A DNA stretch of 64,000 bases from Lycorma delicatula (Eukaryota; Arthropoda; Insecta; Hemiptera; Fulgoridae). Under the pieces are notes generated by a model that did no database searches, was not told the DNA's origin, and saw only the letters and a list, made by a program, of their open reading frames with translations. Every line of letters starts with the position of its first letter. Position 1 is the first letter of the stretch. Position numbers and translations under genes: made by a program. Shown here one piece after another: positions 46,801 through 58,800 of this stretch. The stretch lies in NCBI RefSeq assembly GCF_047948215.1, contig NC_134461.1, positions 88,346,245 to 88,410,244 of the forward strand. Reading direction: 5' to 3'.

Positions 46801-49800
46801 ATAAATACTGGATATCAAAGATTTTACTGTATTAAGTTTCAAATTACTTGATTAATTTAATAATACGAGGACATCTCTAAAGTAAAGATTGCTGGGAAAT
46901 TTCTCTACTTAAGGTTGGCATACCTGTGTTGTTCATGTCCACGCTAGTAATATAAACATTGCATTGTTGTCTGTAAGTTATCGCGTTGTATTTACATTAT
47001 AAAATGAATAGGAAACTCAATGTTGCTGCTGACTGTGAAATATGTGGTATCATACTTTTTTTAAACCATCAAAACGTTAAGCTAGCTGAAATTCGTCGGC
47101 AGTTGGTTGCTGTGTACTGTGATCATAATGAATGAAACACCTGAAAATGATGTGAAAGGTTTAGAAATAACAGAATTTTTGGGCATGATGAAGAACATTC
47201 GGGGAGGCCCTCAATAATCACCAAGGACTTGTTGAAATGCACTGATGATGAAATCAGAAAAGATTGGCACTCAATGATTTCCAACCTGGCCCTGGTTTTT
47301 CCTGATGTTTCAAGAGCTGTTATTGGTCACATTGTGACCATTTAGGCTTCAGAAAGATTTGTGCACGTCTTAATGGAAACTCACAAAAAAATCCGATTGG
47401 GATCTGCTTTGGAATTTCTGATGCATTACACAGAAAAAGGTGAAGAGTTCCTTAATTCAACTGTTACTGGCAATGAAACATGGATTTTGTATTAAAACAC
47501 GAGAGAGAAAACGGCAGTCAAGTGAATGGCATCATCCTCCAGCCAGACCAGCAAAGGAAGCCACAGCCATTTGGATGCCAACTAATGGCCACAGTCTTTT
47601 GGGATCGGTTTGGCATGATTGATTTCATGTCACGTGGAACAACTATAAATGCAGAAGACTACTGTGAAACTTGATGTAAGTTACAGCACACCATTCAAAA
47701 TCAGCGATGTGGGCGGCTGACTGAAGGCATCGTCCTGCTACACAATAATGCACGTCCAACATATGATTTACTGAGAACCAGACTTAGCTCCTTCTGATTA
47801 CCATTTATTTGGGAAATTGAAAGAATTTTTGGGTGGTAAGCAATTCACAGGTGACAAACTTAAAAATGCTGTTTATCAGTGGCTAAATGGACTGTCAGCA
47901 GAATAATACGACGAGGGTATATTGAAGCTGGTGTATCACTACGATAAATGTCTTAATTCATGTGGCAATTATAAAGTTTGCAGAATAAATTTTTTACAAT
48001 GAAATGGTCTTTACTTTAGAGATAACATTTTTCATTTAATATATCAGAAATAGTTTAATAATTATGTTAAAAATAAATCTTAGTATATCATTATACACTT
48101 CACGTGTTACAGTAATAAATTATACAAATACATTTAAATTACCTCCAAGCAATGGTACAGTAACATCAATGCTAAAATTGGCCAAAGAACAAACTTGCAA
48201 ATCTTCAGTTAATGGTTTTCCACAATTGTACAGACTTAATAAATCACAAGGTATATTTTCCAAAACTGATACCCTTTGCTGTAAATATAAAAATAAATGC
48301 CTATACATTCAGTGACATAGATATTAATCATTAAATAATAAATTAAATCACATCATCATTCAATCAAATCAATAGACTTAACTTTAAGATTATAACATGT
48401 ATTGCTAGTATGACTGAAGTTGGAGGATACTATAAATTTAATTAAGAACTTTATGTAATCCTGTAAAGGATACTTTAGTATCCTATAAAAACAATAAAGA
48501 TTCTTAAGCACTAAAAACAAGATCTAGAATTGCTACAGAGACGCTATTGTATAACGATTGCTGGACAGATCTAGTATCATAATTAATAATTTTGTTTATT
48601 CAATAAATGGAAGTATTTTCAAAAATAGATTCAATTATTAATTTAAGGATCAATCCATTTGAAGTGAACCAAGGGTAGTTGCTTGACAAATTAAAAAAAA
48701 AAAAAAAAAAAAAAAAATTGAAACTTACTTGTTTCCTACTGTTTCAGGACCTTAAAACTATTTTTAAAAATGTTTTATTTAAGCACTTTACCTGTGGCGC
48801 CATTTTTGTTATGGTGCACACACCTATTTTTGTGATTGCAGGGGTTTACAGAAAAAAATCATAACTAAAAAACTACTGGTCCTGGAAGGATGAAACAAAA
48901 AGCAATTTATTCATATTTTCTCAAGGTAAAAGATTGGTCCGGTGGTTTATTCACCTATCCCCCTCTTCTTTCTTTGAGAAAATTACCAATAAAGTTGAAC
49001 ATGAAAAACTGTGAATTTCACTTTTATTTTTTCAAGAGGCATGGATGGCACACACAGCTTGAATTATTTTTTTATATGTAGGTATATGTAAGTAGTTTTA
49101 TCATAAATAATATTAATCGTGATATACTTACCCCTAAATTTTTATAAATTTTTGAAAACTAATTTTTTTTAATAATTCAAATTTTGGCTTCAAATAACTC
49201 AGATATAGGGCCGGTGATAAAAATCTCAAATTTGCACAACTTAGTGTTTTTGTAGATGTTTAAGTTTCTTGTATATTTTACTAATAAAAAAGTTATAACC
49301 TCTTTTGAGTGACAGTTCAAGTTCAGTAATTAATTAACAGAAAACAAGAGTAATTTTGGAAAATTCTAATTATGAATTTTAGGACAATTAAATTTAACAC
49401 CTGTAAAAGAAATTAAAATGACAATTACTTTTACCCTAAATCAATAAAGATTTATAAAACTCTGCGTACATCCAAATTCATGCTTAAGTGTTGAACATTT
49501 TTATGTATTATACTTTTATAAAAGGATGTATAAATATGATACTGTACTAACTATCTTGTGCATATAAGACTACTTATACAGCCCACTATCACATTTGTCA
49601 AATAAATCATATTATGTAATTTTTAAACATTATATCATCTACCACTGCCAGTATTTTGGATGTAAATGGGATTTACCGATTAATTAATTCATTCTTATTT
49701 AAAATAAAACCATTTAGAACCAACTGAACTGAAAGATACCTTTAAATGTTATGGTATAAACATACTTTCATCAGATGTTTTATTCATGTTTTCACAACAC

Positions 49801-52800
49801 TGATAACATTAATTTTATCACAAATATTATTTGAACATGCAACTATATATTAAATTGTTAAGAATCTCCACTACTCCATTCAACATAAATAACTTCAACA
49901 GTAAAGCAAAATTAACAATTTTGAGTAATTTGAACTTGTTTAAAATAAGCTGAATGGTAACATATAACAAAACAAATAATGTAGGAAAAAATGAACAATA
50001 AATCTCCCCACCCCATCCGCAGGTGTTGCTTTTGTGGCTTGAGCAATTTATGCAATGAGTGACAAATGAACACGAAGCAGTCATTTTTTTTATTAATTTG
50101 GCAAGTTTTACTGATACATTACTTATAAATAATACTTCACCAAATGTTCAGGTCATTTGCACAAAATTGAAAATCTAGAGGTCAATTTAGCAGTTAAATT
50201 ATAATTAACTAACTAAAATATGGAATGTAATTACATTATAGCTATACACAATATCTTACATTCCATTTAAATTTATCTATCAAAATTGAAAGTAGTAAAA
50301 AATACTAGCATACATCAATGGTTTTTAGAAAATTAGTTACTTATCGGTTATCTGCCCACCATGCACATTGTTTAAACCAATGTTTTAATTAAACCGCCCA
50401 CTAGTCTACTAGTCACAGGTTTTTTTAGAGGTGGCCAAGTGTCAATCACCTCAACTATAGTGTCAAATGTGTATTTTTCATGACCTTGCCACCACATGAA
50501 CTTATTATAATTATAATCTAACCAAACTTAACCTACGCTCGCTAACCTTGACTAGCAAGCACAGGTTAAGTTTGGTTAGATTATATTTATCATTTTATTT
50601 ATTTTCTTATTTCAAAATAGCGTTTCAGTGGCGGCATCTAAGATCTAACTACAGTTTGAATCTGTTGGAATGGAAAAATTCATAGCAGGCAGGTAACTGA
50701 TAGAACCGAAAATCCTCTATCATACAAAGATTTTCTTATTCAGCAAGTACAAAACAATTTAGCAGATGTATTTTAAGCAATATAGAGCTTAAGTGGGTCA
50801 TCAAACCATTATTGCTATTATTATTCATTGCAAACTCAGCAACATGATTACAATATCAAATAAAATTATGAGCTACAGGAGGGGTATTCTCAAAGCTGAA
50901 AAATAGTGGGCATGATCTAAAATTAAAATGTAAATTGCCAGTTAAGTATTAATAATGATTACATTTGTGACAAAAAAAGTTCTAAGATAATAGTTAAGAG
51001 CTCCAATGTTACACGGTATAACAGTAAATGCAATGGTTTATGGTAATGCAATGGACAGATGGTAGGTATAATTCAAACAGTTCAGAGAGAATTATACAAA
51101 AATATGAAATTACAGCCAGAACAGCCAAAAGCTGTAATTTAAAGGAAAGATCCTATTTTAATATTTCTAAATAAATGAAAGTGCTACTTTAAATCACAGA
51201 ATATAAAACTATTCTAAAAAATATATATAATAGGAATGTTTAAAATAATGCTATTCAAGAGGTAATTACAAAAGTATTGTGTGTTCGTGACTCATTTAAA
51301 ATATTGAAAGATTAACAATTGAAAATGTTTATATAATTACAATTTATTGGTTTAAAAACATAGTAAAACAAAATAAGACAAATCAGTAATAATAATGAGT
51401 GACAAACAAATAGTAATAGTAGTCAGGACCACAATAATAATAAACAATGATTTTATATACAAAATAGAATTTAAAGTAAGGTCACGATTTATTTACAGAT
51501 AAAAAAATTTTAAAAACCAGAATTCAGTTCAATTGAAAAAAGACATAATGATTGATATCATTTACACTTTAAACAACTAGGACACCAGATAGTACAAGTT
51601 ATCAGTTCTTTTACTGCAAATACTTTTCCTGGTCACAAATAAAACTACCGTAGCAATTTATAAATGAGTTACTTTACTCCTTTCACAAACTGTCTATGGT
51701 AACTCACCAACAGTATCCTGCATTCTCACACTGTCCACCTGGAATGCTTCTGACATCATAGCAGAAACTACCATGACAGATTAATGCCTTCTTACTGTTG
51801 GGTAACGTTAACAAAAAAACACACAGCTCGTATTTGCCAAAAGAAATTGGACTTTAATTATCTAAAACAACTGAACTTATGTTAAAGCATAACTTTAAAA
51901 AATAAAAGAAATCATGAAATAAACATAAATTAATTTCACATAAGAAATATCAACTGAAATCAGCATATCAGTAATAATAACATTAAAATGAGATTTACAA
52001 TTAATTATATACTTAGAAAAACAAAACATCAATAAACATAGTAAAACTGGAAAACTATTGCATTACTGACAAAATGCTGTAATATTGAAAAATTAGCAAT
52101 GAACAAATGTCATTAACTTAGAAAAATAAATTACAGTAAATCTTAATTGGCACTGGCCTTTCCTGATTTATGAACAACAAACTTAGCATTAAATACTTCA
52201 AACATGTAATTCTAGTTTAATGTAAAAAAAAGGCCACAATAATATTAGTTCAAAAAGAGTTAATTACGATAATCAAATTAAAATAAATAAACATATAAAT
52301 AGAGTTCCTTTACTAGTAAGCTTTCTTGAAAATATAAAATTAGAAAGAAGTCCTAAAACATAACTGGACTAATTTGCTTTAACAAACAGGAGTAATTTGC
52401 TTTAGGTTAATTTAAGAGAAGTATTATGAATACAGTTCATGCGTAGAAAAAATTAATCTCGGCAATCAACAAGTTACAAGATTAAATTATGGAGTTAATT
52501 GCCATAACAACAAATTGCAATAATAAAGCACGTAAAGTAGGTAACTCAACTATCATGAATGCACTTAAGTGAATAAATGGTTTTTTAAACTAAACTTGAA
52601 AATGAAATTGAAACTTGAAAGGCATAAGGTGAACTGAATGTTCCACAAATTTTAATTATAAAATAATTGTTTAATGTAATAAATAATGAAAATTGAACTT
52701 GCCTGTAGCACACAAATATTAGCAAGAGACGAACTCGTGAATGAAGGTAAATGAATACATACAGCAATCCTGGGCATAGTCCGCAGTGGTGTATCATGAA

Positions 52801-55800
52801 TACGGGGGGTAAAACGTGGTTTAGAGGTTGAGCAGGACGTGGCATCTCAAAAATGTAGCAACGAGTTTGAAGAGATTCAGCAGATAGAGAAGATTCGGCG
52901 TCGATAGAATTGGCAGTATGTAGTAATTGAAGCACTTTCAGCATAGACGTAATATACAGAATTTGAAGATTAAACTTGACAAAGAAACGAGGCAAAAACA
53001 AAACATAGAGATCGGTGAAATAACGAACCACTGATGGGTAGAACTAGAGATAATTTAGACAGAGAAATACCGCAACGTGTATGCGATGAAGATATTAGCA
53101 CAAAGTTGGAGAGCGAAAAGTCATAGGTGACTCGACATGATGAAGGTCTGATCTACTCTGACGAAAAGATGGCGTGAACGAAAAGAGAGGGAAACCACAG
53201 CTAGAGAGAGAGAAAGTGTGCGTTGGCAACAAGAGTAGTGTCTTAGTGTTAGTATGAGAACGATCAGAGAAAATGTGTGGAATTCGAGAATGAAGACATA
53301 ACAAAAATGATTTACAAGCAAGCAGACCACTAAAGAATCACATGATAAAAAATAATTCTGAATACACAAGTTGAAGAAATGACATCAGGGCCGACAAAGA
53401 GAAATAGACTTCTAGGAACTATGACAATATTGAAATTGGTTGAGAATAAAAAACACTAAGCCTAATATATACATTAAGACTAAACAGCAATGAAATAATG
53501 CGTGATAGAAATAAGCTAACACCAATATGATGATGCAACAGTCAGTCAAGCTGGAGCCTGAGAGAAATGATATCGAAAACAAACCCAAACAACCTATTTT
53601 AAAAATACACGCAGATAAGCCTTATAAAAAATTCAAAAATAAAAATTACCAAGCCAGTAAACTACAAGACTCGACCATAACCTTGAATTCATTGGAAAAA
53701 ACGACTTTACGCAAACGGCGTAACACTTACAATTGCACTGGACATAACCAGCAATACATCTATATTCACCCCTTCAAAAACTGATCTTAACTCATACTTC
53801 CTGGAGTATTAATACTCCTATCCTCTTGACCTGTAGAACCAGACAAAGATGAATTGTGAGATCAAGAGTCCTTACATTTCCCCATGAATTCCTACTCTGG
53901 TCTGTACATCTATTGCAAGCTTGTCGTTGGACAGTATTACAAAGAACGATTGATTGTTAAATGAATCTATTAGCCTTAGAAAAAGGGATTCCTTTTAGTC
54001 CTCTTCTGGATTCCTTCCATTATTAGTTTATTTTACTTTCTTTTTATTTGGCAGGAATCAGTTATACTTGGATAACAGTAGTTATAATATATTCCTTTGA
54101 GCATAGCAGCCAATCAGACAGCAGCATTTTGATCACGTGACTTAAACCACGCCCACTTTATTCTAGAGAAAAATTTACATATTTCGCACTTTTTTTGCAA
54201 GCGTCAGTAATGATCATTTTTAACAACAATAAAATGTTGATTTTAAATATTTTTACATTTTTTATAGAATCATAAAAATGTCTAATATCTTTGATAAATT
54301 GAATAGTTTAAATTATTGTAATAATATTAGAAATATTAGTGAAATGGTGCACAATAGGCGATATAGAATTGAAAAAGTGGAGTTTACAAAGACAAAAATG
54401 GTGATTCAATTATTCCATCAATTGGTTTCTAAAAAATATTTTTACCGGAAACATTTAATGATCTTACACTATCAGATTTGAATGAAATTTATAATTCTAA
54501 AGAAGTTTATGTAACATATAAGGGTTTGAAAAACTGTCAAATGGACATAATAATTATCATGATGTAGAGTTTACATGCAGTATTGTCGTTCCATATTAAG
54601 TTGTATATATTTTAGAGATGTAATGTATTCGTTTTTATGAAATGTAGATTTAGAAATCAATCATGTAATTGAGCCGTGGTTAAAAAAAAAAAAAAATATC
54701 TAGTTGTATTTGTAAGGAAACTAAATTAACAAAATTGAACAGGCTAATAAAATGGATGTATGCTAGTTTTTACTTTTTTTGTATAAATGTCTCAATTCTA
54801 ACTGTATATTGTAATGTCCCCAAGCCAGTGTATTTACATCATCTATGGCCACCCTTTTGTCGTCATAGTTTAACAGCACCAATTTATTTGTAACTACAGT
54901 GTTTATTTGTTCTAAAAAGTGTTATAGTCTTGTAAGTTTCCAAATCTGAATCATCAAAACATGCTTTATAATTGTCAACCTAATACTTTATTGCACAATA
55001 TCTTTTGTTGTTTTAAAGGTGTACATTTTCGATCTCAATCTGATAAATTCAATGATTTGATTACCGTTTACTTCGTCTTTAAATTTGCCTAGTACTTTTT
55101 TATTTTTCATGGAATGATTTGGATGGTCTTTCAGATAATCTGACATACCAAAATGTTGAAACAGATCATCACTGCCCATGTCGACGTAAAAATCATCAGT
55201 TTCAATGTCGCAGATGAAACTATCCGTATCCATGTAACATAAATTGATTTTATCCCCGTATTTTGGCTTCATAACATTGTTAATGAAAATCATACATTAC
55301 AGTTTTACTGTGATCCAATATTGTAAAGCCCACGTAAATCGATTTATTTAAATACAGTGTATCTTTGGCCATTTTTACGCCAACTAAAGACTCTTTGAAT
55401 ATTATCCCGTCTATAAAGGTGGATTTTGCGATTAAATTTTGCATTCTGATTTTGTCGACAAACAGTTTAAAATTCATGTAATTTCTTACGGTTTCCATAC
55501 TTTTACCAAACACAGAATTGTTCATCAGTTTGCAAAAGTCTTTTTTGAACTCATTTGTGGCTTTCTTGCAGTTATCGGTATTCAAATCTATATAGCTCTT
55601 GAGACACGCTTTCTGATCGAAGGACAATATATTGTGCACTTGTTTTACAATTAATCCGTTCGCTATAGCCTGCTTGAGCACTACATAGTGGCAGTCGTAG
55701 TTTGTTTTACCATCAAGAGTGGTCAATAATTTTCTGCAATTTGAACAGGGCAGCACTTTTGAAATGGGTAAAAATGCCAAATCGTTATGACTGTTATGCA

Positions 55801-58800
55801 AATGTATCAGATACGTTACGTTGACTTTGAATATATAGCCTGTATCCACATCATGAGGATGATTCATAACAGAATCTAAAATTCGATTAAAATGCTCTTT
55901 ATTCTCCCATTTAAAGTTGCCGTATGGTAAAGGCTGACTCATACTAAATTCGTACAAGTTATAGGTGTCAACGAAAGCTATATATTTACTGAGGGCGTTG
56001 GGGTTATAGTTTTCCAGATATTTATTGTTTGCTAAGGCGTGTTTTTGCACGCAAGTTGAAAAGACGCATCTGATGTTCAATTCGATAAACACGCACATGC
56101 TGACACTTGTGAACAGTTCCAATTTGATATTTGTTTTATGTAGCATGGCGTCGAAAGCTAAAACGGGTGCAGAAATATAATGCGCGGCATCAAGGCAGTA
56201 TTCTTGCAGGCATAACGACCTGAAATTCTCAAAAACATCAGCCAACGACATCACACTTTAAATATACATCGCTGTATTGGCCCAATGTTTTACATTTAAA
56301 ATGATCCCAAACTGTTTTTGCGTGATTACATTTGTCGTTGATAATATGCGAATCGGTGAGGAAGCTATAAAATTTTTCTTTAGACGGTAAGTCAGTGTAT
56401 TCGTAAGAGTACACGCCCTTTTTCGTGACCATTGGTAAATTGTCTATCGTAAAGTGTTGTTTGACATAATTAAAAGATTGTTTTGGTAAATTGGACGCTA
56501 ATTTTTAAAACCTAGAGGCCATAAATTGAAAAGCGTCTACTAATTTTTTGCCTAAAACATCAGACATCCGTTTCGTAAACATTGTATAATTTTCACTGGT
56601 TTTAGGTAGGATGTTTATATCCCCTCTATCGTAATCCAGCTGTCTTATAATGAAATGAGAGTCATAACCAGTTAAATTGTGAATGAATCGTGGTATTGTA
56701 TTTTGTGCTTGTCTGCGTAAACTGCAGCAATTGCTGCAGTACGCGTACACAGTATAGTTACAATGATTGCGAACATTTTTGCAATCCAAACCGAATCTCT
56801 CATGACACATTTCACATCGCTTAGCATTGTCGAATTTTCTTTGTTCATCGACAGAAAGAGGCGTCATTGCAATTTGTATCATTTTATCTGCAACTTGATT
56901 CGCGAGAGAGGATAGAGCATTTATGAAATTTTCAGCCACTTTTTCGCCTCTAAGTACAGGTTTTTGCGGGCGGACTTGTTTTATTTTATCGAAAACAGAT
57001 TCATGACAAACGAAATACAAACAGTAACTCATCAGTTCGTACACATGGGTTGCATAACTATATTATTTTGTATATGTTGGATGATGGCATCGAATTCAAT
57101 ATGCATTTAAAATCGGCGTATGCTACAACAGGCATTGGAAATTGATTTTCATACCTTTTAAATTTCATTATATTTTCACCCGGTTTTAGTGTTTTTATAC
57201 GTGCCAGTTCATTGTAAATACATAGTTTTAAATGAGCTTTGATTCTATCTTCACTATTTCTATTTTTATAACAGAATGCAAAACAGCATTTGTGTACATC
57301 TAGTTTGGATCTGTGTTTCGTTAATGGAGATCTAACCAGTCGTGAAAAATCGTTTATATAGCAATAGTGTGAAATATCATTATTCTTTAAAAATAATAAA
57401 TCAAAATGGTTTGGTTTTTCAATTACGCAAAGTTTTAAAGGTCTAACTTCATCAAAATCTGTCAGTGTATACATTTACAGAAACATTGTTGGCAGATTCA
57501 AATTTTTTAATATCTTTTACATTGCGGATTATTACTGGTTACATTTTTTGATAAAATTGCCCATTTATAAAATTGTCTTTATTGTTAACATTAATCACAC
57601 CCTTTCTTTATTTTATTGGGTAAATCTATATATGAACAACCATGTAACGGTTCAAATTTATTTATACAACAACATTAAACCATCAATACTGATTAAAGAC
57701 CAACCGCTGTCTTTGCCTTGAAATTCAGATTCTTCAGCTAATAGTTTTTCAAACGCTTCATCTATAACTTGATCTAAATCATTACAATTACATACAGGTG
57801 TATTTTTAATTTTAAAAGCAATGTCTTTGCAATCAATGTGGTTGCCCCAACTTTTTTTATATGTACATTCAAATAGAAATTAAATTTTACAGCGTCCATT
57901 GTTATGTGCGATTTTAAGATGTTGAAAATGCAATTTCTTTTACGGTTTAAAAATAAATAAATAAACATCTTTGTTTGGTTTGTCTCCATTTTTGTAATAA
58001 TGTGTGATTAAATTTTTTTTAAACGCCTTTTCTAAAATTATAAAAGAATTTGCATCACAGATAGCTAATCTAATTAGATTAGCTATCTAATCGCTAAAAA
58101 CGGTTAGCTATCTAACCGCTAAAAACATAAATAGCTAATCTAATTAGATTAGCTATTTATGTTTTTAGCGGTTGCGCAATCATTTTCTAAACACCCATGT
58201 TTAAACTCCATCACGTCTATATAATGAATAAAGTACTACATAATATTGTATTCGTTATGAAAAATGCTATTGCACATGCACAAACAAAACTGTAAACACA
58301 TACATACATTAAATAGAGATCAAAGGTCAATGCTATTGTTAATGTCTATCTTTCATTGAATAAAAAGACAATATTATTATAATGAATGAGAAGAATTCCC
58401 TGACGTCATTGACAGGCTATAATAAGTACACATGCACTACGCAAGATTGGGGACATCAATAAATTCCAAGAATCATTAATGATGCTCACAAAAGAGTGCG
58501 GATAACAAAATATGTTATACATTTTTACTCAGGTCCATTAAACCGGTATAATAAATTATATTACATTACAGTATAAATAAATTAAAATATGCTAAATAAT
58601 GACGAACAAATATTTTTAATACATCAAAATAATTTAAAAAAAAAATGACTATTTGCTAACATGAGAGATAATATAAATAGAAACAAAATAAATTAATCTC
58701 AATTTTAACTGATATTAGAAATAATTAATACCTTAATATCAGCAATGGTTTCACATCCATCACACTCAATAGTATGAGCACTCTGTCCTCTAACTTCGAG

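Larger units (their letters stand above)
44785..48142 (-). other. FAU intron 2 with DNA transposon relics
   Basis: Contains the Tigger fragment (46020-46660) and the mariner (46866-48027). The remainder (44785-46000) has no gene. Confidence 0.9.
48279..58731 (-). other. FAU intron 1 of the coding region, 10.5 kb
   Basis: Contains a poly-A run (48691-48716), a perfect hairpin (50513-50585) and a purine-rich block (52690-53620). It also contains the Maverick-type polymerase relic with its small converging ORF (54278-57990) and the palindrome cluster (58059-58173). The stretches 48720-50500, 50600-52680 and 58180-58730 hold no gene I can support. Confidence 0.9.

Noticed and set aside
46020..46835. 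Plus-strand frames
   Set aside because: They are antisense shadows of the Tigger transposase relic.
52585..53369. Minus-strand frames of 69-148 codons
   Set aside because: Their composition only reflects the purine-rich plus strand. There are no conserved motifs, no good start context and no splice support.
58059..58173. CRISPR-like array
   Set aside because: The repeats are palindromic and irregularly spaced without unique spacers, and this is a eukaryotic intron.
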